From Bacteroidota bacterium (lineage in GTDB: Bacteria > Bacteroidota > Bacteroidia > UKL13-3), in assembly GCA_027491085.1 (NCBI GenBank), contig JAIXWW010000019.1, positions 62,001 to 126,000 on the forward strand: a stretch of 64,000 bases of DNA, read 5' to 3'. The position numbers were made by a program, and so were the translations under genes. Below the pieces are notes generated by a model. It was not told the DNA's origin and ran no database searches. It saw only the letters and a program-made list of their open reading frames with translations. Within the stretch, counting starts at the first letter, position 1. Each line of letters opens with the position of its first letter. Of this stretch, positions 10,387-19,385 are shown in pieces.

Positions 10387-10977
10387 ATGTTAATTGATAA
10401 AAATATAGTTTTACCAGTTAAATTAAACGAAAATAGAGTTAGGTCGGTATTTATAGATTTATTGGTGGCAATCATTCTGCTTGGTTTGCTGATGGCTTTT
10501 ACCAAAATGGTAAAATTTATTGTGCTATTTATCCAAGAGTTTAACTCTATCAGAGAGCAGTTTTCTAATGAAAAAGAAACCATAGACAGAACATCTCGTT
10601 ATATCGTAAATACAGTCAACGGAAAAAAATGGGAAAGTAACTTTGAATTAAGCAATACTGCTGAAAGTTTAAGTGGTCAAATACAAAATAATCAGTTTTT
10701 GTTTTTGGTGATTATTTTTATTGCACTGTTAATATTTGTTGCACTGTATTTTGCTATCGATTTTTTAATCGAATACACCAATAAGTTTAGCCCCTGGAGT
10801 ATCATATTATTACTCATAACCTTTATTTCAAGTGTGTTTTACCTCGAAATAACTGACTTGAAAGAAACTGGAAATGGTATTTGTTTTATGTTTACCACAA
10901 TGATTAGTATAGTTAGTGGAATAATTCTTATTGGATATACACTTATTTTTCCTAATTATAGACAGGTAGAATACTAA
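10387..10977 (+). CDS. Membrane protein of unknown function, copy 1 of a tandem pair
   Basis: The 196 residues hold about four transmembrane segments (about 22-52, 98-125, 132-152 and 160-185). An extracytoplasmic or coiled stretch lies between the first and second. I do not recognise a family. The next gene is clearly a paralogue: shared landmarks are LLGLLMAF, YFAIDFL, PWSIILLL, DLKETGNGICF and the end IFPNY. No catalytic motif is evident. The conserved DLKETGNG loop is the best candidate for a functional site. Confidence 0.75.
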   Translation: MLIDKNIVLPVKLNENRVRSVFIDLLVAIILLGLLMAFTKMVKFIVLFIQEFNSIREQFSNEKETIDRTSRYIVNTVNGKKWESNFELSNTAESLSGQIQNNQFLFLVIIFIALLIFVALYFAIDFLIEYTNKFSPWSIILLLITFISSVFYLEITDLKETGNGICFMFTTMISIVSGIILIGYTLIFPNYRQVEY

Positions 10978-11073
10978 AAAAACTTAAAGAATTTAATAAA
11001 AATCAAAGTCTTTAGGAAAATTTTATTAATCTTTTGTATTTAATAAAATTTTAAATAGTTTTACTGCTCCAAA

Positions 11074-11667
11074 ATGAACGATTCAAACAATCAAATTACA
11101 ACTTATAAAAACAAAGTAACAGCTAAATCTTTTTTTAAAGACTTAGCTGTTGCTTCCTTAATGCTTGGCTTATTAATGGCATTCAATAAGCTTATTAAAT
11201 TTACTACTCTTTTTATTCAAGAATTTTCAAAACTATTTTCCCAACTTAGTGAAGAAAGGGCAATTATTGCACGTGGATCCAAGGTAATAATAGATAATGA
11301 AATAGACAGACCAACTATTGAACACTATTACGACTTAAATGTAAATGCGATATTATTAAGTAACCAATTAAGCAATGACCAAACGGTTATTTTTGCTATG
11401 TTTTTATTAATTATTGTTGCCTTTATAATTTTATATTTTGCAATAGATTTTCTAATGGAATATATCAATAAATTTAAACCATGGAGTATCATTCTATTAC
11501 TATTAACTTTCGTTTCCACTGTATTTTATATTGAAATAGCTGATTTAAAAGAAACAGGTAATGGTATATGCTTTTTGTTTACCACATTAATCAGTGTTTC
11601 TACAGGTATCATACTAATTGGCTATACCATGATTTTCCCCAATTATATTAAATCAGAAGATGAATAG
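11074..11667 (+). CDS. Membrane protein of unknown function, copy 2 of a tandem pair
   Basis: The 197 residues are collinear with the preceding protein and have the same four-helix layout. The strongest identity is in the C-terminal half (YFAIDFLMEYINKF-PWSIILLLLTFVS, DLKETGNGICFLFTT). The N-terminal loop (about 45-80) is divergent. The 96-base gap between the copies contains no obvious terminator, so they may share a transcript. The arrangement points to a local gene duplication. Function unknown. Confidence 0.75.
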   Translation: MNDSNNQITTYKNKVTAKSFFKDLAVASLMLGLLMAFNKLIKFTTLFIQEFSKLFSQLSEERAIIARGSKVIIDNEIDRPTIEHYYDLNVNAILLSNQLSNDQTVIFAMFLLIIVAFIILYFAIDFLMEYINKFKPWSIILLLLTFVSTVFYIEIADLKETGNGICFLFTTLISVSTGIILIGYTMIFPNYIKSEDE

Positions 11668-11733
11668 TGCTTTTAATTCTTTACCAATTAAGCCACTACA
11701 TTTTCTAATTGATTTTTGTTTAATTTGCATCTG

Positions 11734-12858
11734 ATGAACAAAATCGTTTTTATAATATTAATTTGTATTTCAACAAAACTTATTGCACAGAGTAAAGAGC
11801 CAATAAAAATTGCTTTGCTCATGCCTTTTTGCGCAAAAAATATCAATCAAAATGCTAATCACAAAAATGCGGATTTGGGAAATGCATGTCGTGAATATTA
11901 TCAAGGATTATTGATTGCTGCCGATAGTTTAAAAAATGCAGGGAATAATATAGAAATTACTGTATTTGACACCGAAAGAGATACTGTAAAATTTAAAAAA
12001 ATATTACAAAATGATGCGGTATTAAATGCTGATTTAATAATTGGACCAGTAGTAAAAGAAGGTCAAATTATGATGCAAAAAAAAAAAAAAAAAAAAAACG
12101 CATATCACCTTTCTCCCCTATTCACATTTACAAAAACAAAAATAAATGATCCTAAGTCTATTTCTGCTTATCCAGACTTGAATTATTATGCAGAGTATTT
12201 AGTTAATTATTTAAACAAAATAGATGCAACTGGTAATTTAATTGTAGTATATGGAAAAGATGCATCAGACAAGATGTTATCAAACTATTTAAAGCAAATA
12301 GTTAAGCCAGAAATGGATTTAAATTTAAAGCAAGCTGATATTAACAAACCAAACGATGTGTTACTTCAATTTGATCGCATCAAAAATAATTATGTTTTTC
12401 TAGCTTGTGATGATGAATCGCAAATCAATTCAATTTTAAAAACCATAGCCGATACTAATAATAATTTTAAAGAAACAACTTTTGGTTTAAGAAAAATAAT
12501 TGATTTTAAAGATTTAAACTTGGAAGATTGGGAAGCAACAAACCTACATATTATTACCCCTTTTTACATAAACTACAATGATAGTTTAACAAAAAAATTT
12601 ATTACTACTTACCGAAATTATCATGAAACAGAACCTAACGAATATGCTTTTGTTGGTTACGATCAATTTATTATGACAGTAAGTAGTTATATTCAAACAA
12701 AGGGAACTTTTAGCAAACTAAATGAGCTAAAACCATTTGATTTATTAGCTAACAAATATTTACTAAAAGAAAAAACAGACTTACCTGGTATTCAAAACTC
12801 GTTTTTACATATACTAAAATACACACCACAAGGTATGAAAGAAGTAAGTTGGAGGTAA
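11734..12858 (+). CDS. Exported periplasmic-binding-protein-like protein (PBP type 1 fold)
   Basis: The protein has 374 residues from the ATG at 11734, which gives a clean signal peptide (KIVFIILICISTKLIAQ). An upstream TTG at 11716 is less likely. The body resembles type 1 periplasmic binding proteins of the branched-chain amino acid/LppC kind, found in Bacteroidota as exported ligand-binding proteins: IKIALLMPF, YYQGLLIAADSL, the LIIGPVV strand and a closing YAFVGYD region. It lacks the LysM repeats that often accompany this domain. A 22-base A tract (12077-12098) encodes a lysine run where homologues have a short helix. A slip of one base would truncate the protein to about 120 residues. 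The gene ends directly against the convergent DUF4197 gene. Confidence 0.7.
   Translation: MNKIVFIILICISTKLIAQSKEPIKIALLMPFCAKNINQNANHKNADLGNACREYYQGLLIAADSLKNAGNNIEITVFDTERDTVKFKKILQNDAVLNADLIIGPVVKEGQIMMQKKKKKKNAYHLSPLFTFTKTKINDPKSISAYPDLNYYAEYLVNYLNKIDATGNLIVVYGKDASDKMLSNYLKQIVKPEMDLNLKQADINKPNDVLLQFDRIKNNYVFLACDDESQINSILKTIADTNNNFKETTFGLRKIIDFKDLNLEDWEATNLHIITPFYINYNDSLTKKFITTYRNYHETEPNEYAFVGYDQFIMTVSSYIQTKGTFSKLNELKPFDLLANKYLLKEKTDLPGIQNSFLHILKYTPQGMKEVSWR
12077..12098 (+). repeat. 22-base poly-A tract within coding sequence
   Basis: A run of 22 A lies inside an open frame and reads as CAA followed by lysine codons and AAC. The frame is intact as given. Tracts of this length are prone to slippage both in replication and in sequencing. 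Confidence 0.9.
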
Positions 12859-13620
12859 TTATTTACCCCCAAAAACTCTTTTTAAAATATCGGTAACTTG
12901 ATGCAATGGGTCTTGACGAATTAATTTTTCTTGTTGTTCCAATTTAATAAACAAACCATCAAGAGCTTTTTGAGTGGTGTAAGTGGCTAATGAATTTTGT
13001 TTAATTTGAGGAAACAACATACCATTTACTGAAGCTAAATTGTAACCATCAATTAAATTTTTATAAGCTGTTTCAGCCGAGTAACCAATTACTAGTGGTT
13101 TACTTAATGATGTTCTTATTTTGGGGGCAAAGGCATCTGTAAGTTGTTGGTAGGTGTTATTTTTTAAGAATACAGTAGCTGCATTTTGATTTCCGTTTAA
13201 AATATTAAACCCATCCTGAATGCTCATATTGGTAATGGCACTTACAAATATATTTTTAGCTTGAGGAGCGGCATCTTCGGCAGCTTTATTAATTGCTACA
13301 ATGGCATCGTTTAATAATTTTTGACCACCAGGAATTTTAGCTAAATTAGTTACAATTGGTTGCGCTTCGGTAGGCAAAGCTAGTTTTATCAACTCATTAC
13401 CTAAGTAACCATTTACCCTGCTTAATGAAAACACTGAGCTATCAATTCCAACACTTAATGCATTTTTTAAACCTTTAATTACCTCTTCATTGGTTAAAGG
13501 TAATTTTAACGTACCCACATTACCCAAGCCTTGCTGTTTGGCTACTTCATTTAAAACATCGCAAGATGACATACTACTTACAGCCAAAAATGTACTAACG
13601 TATATAATTAATTTCTTCAT
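12859..13620 (-). CDS. DUF4197 family lipoprotein
   Basis: 253 residues from the ATG at 13620. An alternative upstream ATG at 13674 adds 18 residues before the signal and is less likely. The N-terminus is a lipoprotein signal with lipobox SMSSC. The body matches DUF4197: LTNEEVIKGLKNALSVG near the start, then a helical repeat rich in TDAFAPKI-type segments, and a conserved KALDGLFI near the end. The family is widespread and exported, with no known activity. The gene is convergent with the preceding one, with no gap between the stop codons. Confidence 0.85.
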   Translation of the reverse strand: MKKLIIYVSTFLAVSSMSSCDVLNEVAKQQGLGNVGTLKLPLTNEEVIKGLKNALSVGIDSSVFSLSRVNGYLGNELIKLALPTEAQPIVTNLAKIPGGQKLLNDAIVAINKAAEDAAPQAKNIFVSAITNMSIQDGFNILNGNQNAATVFLKNNTYQQLTDAFAPKIRTSLSKPLVIGYSAETAYKNLIDGYNLASVNGMLFPQIKQNSLATYTTQKALDGLFIKLEQQEKLIRQDPLHQVTDILKRVFGGK

Positions 13621-13719
13621 AGGCTGCAATTTTAGCATTTTATTTTTACAAATAATTGGAATTAAACACATCATTTATATATTGCACACTACAAAAAAAC
13701 TTAAACATTAAAATAAATT

Positions 13720-15609
13720 ATGAGTAATTCATCTACAGGACATCCAAAAGGTTTATACGTCCTCTTTGTTACCGAAATGTGGGAGCGTTTTAGCTACTAT
13801 GGCATGAGAGCAATTTTTGTGCTCTTTATGGCTAAAGCATTATTGTTCGATAAATCATTAGGTTCACAAATTTATGGTAGTTATACCGGTTTAGTGTATT
13901 TAACACCACTATTAGGTGGCTATATGGCCGATAGATACTGGGGCAACAGAAAATCAATTATTATTGGTGGTATTTTAATGGCTATTGGACAGTTTTTTAT
14001 GTTCATAGCAGGAAGTTTTTACCAACAAGAATTCGCTCCAATGGTAATGTTTGTAGGTCTTGGATTCCTAATATTTGGTAATGGTTTTTTCAAACCAAAC
14101 ATTTCAACGATGGTTGGTCAATTATATCCTGAAGGCGATAAAAGAGTAGATTCAGCATTTACCATTTTTTACATGGGAATTAATTTAGGTGCTTTTATTG
14201 CTCCATTATTATGTGGCTTTTTGGGCGATACTGGAAATCCTGCCGACTTTAAATGGGGCTTTTTAGCTGCTTGTGTTGGTATGATAGTGAGTGTAATTTT
14301 ATTTGTAATGTTAAAAAACAAATACATTGTTACGCCAGAAGGTGTTCAAATTGGGGACAAGCCTAATGTGAGCAGAAATGTAATAGATGCCAATGCTGAG
14401 AAAAAACCTTTTAACCCTAAGCAGTTATACATTTGGGGAGGTGCTTTTGTGACATTATTTGTTTTATTTTTCAAGGTATTAGAACTTGATTTAATTGGAA
14501 CATTTATTTTTGATTTAACCATTGTAGCTCCCGGATTTATAATATCTGACGATAGTTTAACTAAACAAGAAAAAGATAAAATTTGGGTAATTTATATTGC
14601 TGCATTCTTCGTAATTTTCTTTTGGGCTGCATTTGAACAAGCCGGTGCTTCATTAACTTATTTTGCTGAAGAACAAACTGACCGTAACCTATTTGGAAGC
14701 ATTGTTCCTGCTTCTTATTTCCAAAGTATCAATGCCGTTGCTATTGTAATTTTTGCGCCAATATTTGTTTGGATTTGGGGTGGATTAGGTAAACGAAATT
14801 TAGAACCTGCATCACCTTTCAAACAAGCATTGGGTTTATTTTTATTAGCTATTGGCTATTTAGTAATTGCATTTGGTGTTAAAGGTATTGACCCAAGTAC
14901 TAAGGTTTCAATGGGATGGTTAGTGAGTTTATATACTATTCATACTTTTGGTGAACTTTGTTTATCGCCAATTGGTTTATCAATGGTAAATAAATTATCG
15001 CCTGCGCGTTTAGCTTCATTGTTAATGGGTGTGTGGTTTTTATCAACTGCATCGGCTAATAAATTTGCTGGAACTTTGAGTTCATTGTATCCTGAAGAAG
15101 TAAAAATTGAAAAATCAATTAGCAATGAAACCGAAATGGCTCAAATTGAAAAACTTTCGGCTTATATGATTGATACTACAGTTTGGAGCGCTGATCCTAA
15201 AGCAAATACTGCTTTACCTTTAGTTACTTTAAAAACTATAAAGTCAACTGATAATAAAATGGATAGTATTGTTTTAATAGACAGTGCTGCTGCTACTGCT
15301 GAAATTAGCAATTTCCATTTAAAACTAATCAAAATGGCTAATGGTAATTTTGATAGAGCTGTTTTATTTGACAACGGTAGCAAATTGATTACCCATGAAA
15401 TTACTGAAAAAGTAGTTGATAAAGTAACTGTTAAAACTACCAAAGTTCAAGTTTGGAATTTAAAACCTGAAAAGCCATCATTTGTAGGTATTTCAATTAA
15501 TAATTTATTCGACTTCTTTATGGTATTTGTATTCATGGCAGGAGCATCTTCAGTTATTTTATTCTTCTTAAGCAAACGCTTATTAAAAATGATGCACGGG
15601 GTGCAATAA
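13720..15609 (+). CDS. POT/PTR family proton-dependent oligopeptide transporter
   Basis: A major-facilitator transporter that takes up di- and tripeptides with protons through the inner membrane. The POT signature ExxERFxYYG appears as EMWERFSYYG (19-28). The PTR motif region FKPNISTMVGQLY follows near residue 127. The 629 residues exceed the usual 450-500. The extra length is mostly a polar segment of about 120 residues (about 460-585) between the last two transmembrane helices, a layout common in Bacteroidota homologues. It is followed by a good terminator. Confidence 0.93.
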   Translation: MSNSSTGHPKGLYVLFVTEMWERFSYYGMRAIFVLFMAKALLFDKSLGSQIYGSYTGLVYLTPLLGGYMADRYWGNRKSIIIGGILMAIGQFFMFIAGSFYQQEFAPMVMFVGLGFLIFGNGFFKPNISTMVGQLYPEGDKRVDSAFTIFYMGINLGAFIAPLLCGFLGDTGNPADFKWGFLAACVGMIVSVILFVMLKNKYIVTPEGVQIGDKPNVSRNVIDANAEKKPFNPKQLYIWGGAFVTLFVLFFKVLELDLIGTFIFDLTIVAPGFIISDDSLTKQEKDKIWVIYIAAFFVIFFWAAFEQAGASLTYFAEEQTDRNLFGSIVPASYFQSINAVAIVIFAPIFVWIWGGLGKRNLEPASPFKQALGLFLLAIGYLVIAFGVKGIDPSTKVSMGWLVSLYTIHTFGELCLSPIGLSMVNKLSPARLASLLMGVWFLSTASANKFAGTLSSLYPEEVKIEKSISNETEMAQIEKLSAYMIDTTVWSADPKANTALPLVTLKTIKSTDNKMDSIVLIDSAAATAEISNFHLKLIKMANGNFDRAVLFDNGSKLITHEITEKVVDKVTVKTTKVQVWNLKPEKPSFVGISINNLFDFFMVFVFMAGASSVILFFLSKRLLKMMHGVQ

Positions 15610-15617
15610 TCATCCAC

Positions 15618-15652
15618 AAAAAAACCTCGTAATAATTTACGAGGTTTTTTTT
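15618..15652 (+). terminator. Terminator of the POT transporter gene
   Basis: AACCTCGTAA (15623-15632) pairs with TTACGAGGTT (15637-15646) across a TAAT loop. The stem is flanked by A and T runs and is followed by T8. Confidence 0.88.
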
Positions 15653-15784
15653 ATTACCTTTTTTCAAATTATTCATTAACCTTTAGTCACTTGAATAAAC
15701 TTTAGATTTGTCTGAGTTTTTACAGGCCTACAGAAAACTTATTACACTAACAATTAATTCCAACTTTGCTGAAATATTGGTTTG

Positions 15785-17512
15785 ATGGACTCCATAAATT
15801 TAAAATACAAGAATACTTTTTTTTATTGGATATTGTTTGCATTAACAATAGAAACTTTGGTATGCCTATTTCTTGGTTTTTTTTCGAATGAAACACAAAT
15901 AAGCAATAATAATTACACCATTGTTACTGCATACATCCAAAACTATAATTACCTCTTAGCAACCGCTAGTCTTTTAGTTGTTTTGGTTTATTTAGCTATT
16001 GATACAAAAAAATTATACACTATTTTATTTAAACCTATAAAGTATAAAATTATAACTGTTTGCATTTTTATTGTTTTTGCACTTTTAGGAATAGTAAAAC
16101 TCATTAGTGTAATAGATACTTTTAACGATACCTCCTACGGAAGTAATACCAGAGTAACCGTTTCTGCTTTTATTACTGTATTTATTATCACTATTACTTT
16201 TTCTTTTATTAATATATATTTTCGATTCAGACTACGTTTGTTTAATGCTTATAACATAAAAAAAGAGTTAAGGAATTATTTACCATTTATTTTATTGGTA
16301 TGCTTTATGTGTTGGACTTTTGTGGGTTGTATAAACTCATCCATTATAAAAAAAGCATTTAATGGTAGTTATAGTTTAAAAGATGGCTATTGGGCATTTT
16401 TGATGTATGGTGTTATATTAATTACAAGCATGTTACTAGGCAATGGTAACGATTCAGATAAAAAGAGGTTAAAATTAATATCTTCATTAACCATTTGCAT
16501 TACCCTATTAACTGCTTTCAGTTTTCTCATCAATAAAAGAAGTGAATTGCCTTTTTATTTTGACACAATTTTTCATTGGATAAATAGTAAAACCAATGCC
16601 AGTTATTACCTGTTTTTTAACAAAGCTTTATTTAGAAATGTAAATCACTACTGCTATTTACTTTCCATTGTGGTAGTTTCATCTATTGGATTAATGGTGT
16701 CAAAAAAAGATTTATGGAAAAAATACCTGTACTATTTTTGTTATTTAATTCTTGCCTCTATTCTTATAAAAAGCGATACGTTTGGTGCCTACTTAGGTGT
16801 GGTTTTTTCTATTATATTTATGCTTTTACATGCATTCATCATCAAAAAAAATATACTTCCATTGGCAATAGTATTAACTAGCTTTATTTTGCTTTCAGTA
16901 GTTATTAGAAATGCTGATGGGAAAATGTATTTAGAGTATAATTTTAAAACAACTTACAATGATTTAATAAAGGTCAAAAACTACATCACATCCACCAACA
17001 CCAAAAGCGTTAATAATCCTCCAGTAATCATTTCAAATAGTCATGATTCAACTGCTTTAAAACTAACAAAAGCTAAGTATGAGGGAATTTGGAATACTGG
17101 TGCTGGTAGAATGCAAATTTGGTTTGCTGGTGTGGAACTGATTAAACAAAAACCAATTTTTGGTTTTGGATTAGAAAGCTTACATAACGAGTTTTACGGA
17201 CAATTTGGTTTAAGTGAGGGAAGAACCCATAATTTGATTTTACAATTATCAGCCACTACCGGAATACCGGGTATGCTGCTTTATATAATTGCCATTAGTA
17301 TTGTACTGATAAGGAATTTAAAAAACTATAAAAACTGGAATGATATTGAATATATTACTATGTTTGTTTGTATTTCTTACATGATATCTTCTATGTTTGG
17401 AAATTCATCCTATTATGTCTCGCCCTATTTCATGTTGTTTGTTGGTTTTATTATAATTAAGCCAAACAAATTAAAAAACAATATTGATAACCCTCAACAA
17501 AATGTAAGCTAG
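15785..17512 (+). CDS. O-antigen ligase/polymerase-like membrane protein
   Basis: 575 residues with about 12 transmembrane helices. A large extracytoplasmic loop (about 375-445) is followed by the family signature: GAGRMQIWFAGVELI, then PIFGFGLES, then RTHNLILQLSATTGIPG. The conserved R and H of that stretch are typical of Wzy/WaaL/O-antigen ligase proteins. These transfer lipid-linked glycans in the outer leaflet of the inner membrane, and a few glycosylate proteins. No sugar-biosynthesis cluster is adjacent, so the substrate is open. An ATG at 15785 is preferred to a TTG one codon earlier. Confidence 0.82.
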   Translation: MDSINLKYKNTFFYWILFALTIETLVCLFLGFFSNETQISNNNYTIVTAYIQNYNYLLATASLLVVLVYLAIDTKKLYTILFKPIKYKIITVCIFIVFALLGIVKLISVIDTFNDTSYGSNTRVTVSAFITVFIITITFSFINIYFRFRLRLFNAYNIKKELRNYLPFILLVCFMCWTFVGCINSSIIKKAFNGSYSLKDGYWAFLMYGVILITSMLLGNGNDSDKKRLKLISSLTICITLLTAFSFLINKRSELPFYFDTIFHWINSKTNASYYLFFNKALFRNVNHYCYLLSIVVVSSIGLMVSKKDLWKKYLYYFCYLILASILIKSDTFGAYLGVVFSIIFMLLHAFIIKKNILPLAIVLTSFILLSVVIRNADGKMYLEYNFKTTYNDLIKVKNYITSTNTKSVNNPPVIISNSHDSTALKLTKAKYEGIWNTGAGRMQIWFAGVELIKQKPIFGFGLESLHNEFYGQFGLSEGRTHNLILQLSATTGIPGMLLYIIAISIVLIRNLKNYKNWNDIEYITMFVCISYMISSMFGNSSYYVSPYFMLFVGFIIIKPNKLKNNIDNPQQNVS

Positions 17513-17581
17513 GCAAAGAATTTCTAACTCTTGTTTACACCATCCTAGTTATAAATTTTTATTTCTTATACTGCCTCATTA

Positions 17582-18706
17582 TTAAATTTTTTTTCCATGT
17601 GTTAAGGAAATTATTCGTTTGAATAATTTAGGAGAATAATTTAATAGTTTTAAACTCCAATAAGTGGTGGTTTTTTTTCCAAATAAGTGTTGCAGGTAAT
17701 AAGCAATTTTAATTCTAGATGAAAAATTTTGGTTCCATTCATCGGTATAATTTTGGATTAATTCGATCTTCGAAATATTGTTTTTTAAAAACGAATCAAT
17801 TTGTTTAGCCAATATTTTGGAGGAACGCATGGCAATGCTCATGCCGTTTCCACATAATGGAGCAATAGCCCCCGCTGAATCTCCAAGCATAATTATTCCA
17901 TGTTGGTAAGTGTGCTTTTTTTCAAAGCTTATTTGACTAATGACCAACGGTTTTTCATATAAAAATTCTGATTCAGTAAAGTACTTTTTTAAATACGGAT
18001 TTTCATATAAAATATTTTCTTCCATACGTTTGATGTCATTTTGATGCAATCGTAAATTTTTAGAAGTAGTTAAATAACATAAGCAATAAGTGTCATTATC
18101 AACTTTTGAGATGCCACAATAACCATCTTTAAAATTATGTAATTCAATAATATGAGCAGGTAAATTGGTTTTGATATGGTATTTCACACCAATGTATTTT
18201 CCTTTTTCAGTTACCTTTTGTTGTGCTATAAACGGTGGGTTGATTTTACCAAAACTACCACAAACTAATTTTGATTGGTAACTGTCATCATTGGTAGAAA
18301 CTACATATAGTTCACCATGTTGTTTAACATCCAAAACCTTGGTATTATCTAAAACTGTAACACCTAATTCTTTCGCTTTTTTGAACAATAAATTATCCAA
18401 AGAAAATCGACTAATGCCAAAACCACCTAAATCTAGAGGAGATTGAATGATAAACCCGTTTGGCGCTGAAACATGAATGGTTTTGATTATAGGCAATGAA
18501 AGTTCGGCCATTGGTAATCCTAAACTGTTTAAAAAATCCCAACTTTCTAATGAAATATACTCACCACAAACTTTATGGAATGGGTATTTATTTTTTTCGA
18601 ATAATATAACTTGATGACCATTTTGAGCCAATTGAATGGATAAGGTTAGTCCGGCTAAACCTCCGCCAATAATGGCACAATCGTATTTAGAGGATTGATT
18701 ATTCAT
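17582..18706 (-). CDS. FAD-dependent oxidoreductase, geranylgeranyl-reductase/aromatic hydroxylase type
   Basis: 374 residues. The N-terminal Rossmann motif is GGGLAG (about 14-19). FHKVCGEYISLE near residue 43 matches the geranylgeranyl reductase-like branch of the PHBH fold. The second FAD motif, GDSAGAIAPLCGNGM, lies near 275. It overlaps the methyltransferase gene by 8 bases and is last in the operon. In the Streptomyces srsABC operon a flavoprotein oxidises the alkylresorcinol made by a type III polyketide synthase after methylation. The same role is inferred here. Reduction of a prenyl chain is the alternative. Confidence 0.85.
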   Translation of the reverse strand: MNNQSSKYDCAIIGGGLAGLTLSIQLAQNGHQVILFEKNKYPFHKVCGEYISLESWDFLNSLGLPMAELSLPIIKTIHVSAPNGFIIQSPLDLGGFGISRFSLDNLLFKKAKELGVTVLDNTKVLDVKQHGELYVVSTNDDSYQSKLVCGSFGKINPPFIAQQKVTEKGKYIGVKYHIKTNLPAHIIELHNFKDGYCGISKVDNDTYCLCYLTTSKNLRLHQNDIKRMEENILYENPYLKKYFTESEFLYEKPLVISQISFEKKHTYQHGIIMLGDSAGAIAPLCGNGMSIAMRSSKILAKQIDSFLKNNISKIELIQNYTDEWNQNFSSRIKIAYYLQHLFGKKTTTYWSLKLLNYSPKLFKRIISLTHGKKI

Positions 18707-19385
18707 AAACGATTACTTCATGTCTAAATGCCCATTTGTTTTTAACTGAATATTTTTTTGCACCTGCTAGTTGAATCATTTCAATCCATTCATTTTTTTT
18801 GAAACCTCTCAAAACAGATAAGGGTGCATCATTTTTTACTAGGTACGATTTTGAAAAAACCTTGGTAAGGTATTTAATAGCATAATAAGCAAATCTATTT
18901 CTCTCCAAATCGTTTATGATTAAAATAGCTTTATGTATTATAGCAAATTGAATCAATTCAATAATTTGAATAGAAGAGAGATGATGACAAAATAAACTAC
19001 CATGAATAATGGAAACATCATTCACATGCAAATGAATATTTCTATAGTCATCACAAATAAAACTAAGTGATGCATTGGGTTCATTTTGATTAGCATAATT
19101 TACACAAGTATTCTTTAAATCAATACCATATAATTTCAATTCGGTTTTGTTTTTTTGAGCCCATTTAAAGATAGTTTTCAGAGTATCTCCTCCGCCACTT
19201 CCTATATCAACTAAAGTATAAGTTTGGTTTTTAAAATCAATTTTTTTTAGCGCGTTTAGTGAAATTTGATATCCACCTAATACCGAATTGATGACATGCA
19301 ATTCCTTTAAATTCTGGAATAAATCAGCATCAGGAATAACCTCCGCATCCAATAACTCTTTTTGTTCACTTCTATTTTTAAACAT
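18699..19385 (-). CDS. Class I SAM-dependent methyltransferase
   Basis: 228 residues from the ATG at 19385. That ATG overlaps the polyketide synthase stop by 8 bases. An upstream ATG at 19406 is possible but would extend further into that gene. Motif I is LVDIGSGGGDTL, followed by an acidic turn (YGIDLKN) and a SFICDDY motif. Its position between a type III polyketide synthase and a flavoprotein matches SrsB/BpsB-type methyltransferases that O-methylate phenolic lipids or alkylpyrones. The substrate is inferred from context. Confidence 0.85.
   Translation of the reverse strand: MFKNRSEQKELLDAEVIPDADLFQNLKELHVINSVLGGYQISLNALKKIDFKNQTYTLVDIGSGGGDTLKTIFKWAQKNKTELKLYGIDLKNTCVNYANQNEPNASLSFICDDYRNIHLHVNDVSIIHGSLFCHHLSSIQIIELIQFAIIHKAILIINDLERNRFAYYAIKYLTKVFSKSYLVKNDAPLSVLRGFKKNEWIEMIQLAGAKKYSVKNKWAFRHEVIVYE

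Noticed and set aside
15785..17512. Linking the O-antigen ligase to the adjacent lipid operon
   Set aside because: The genes are convergent and no shared sugar or lipid pathway is visible.
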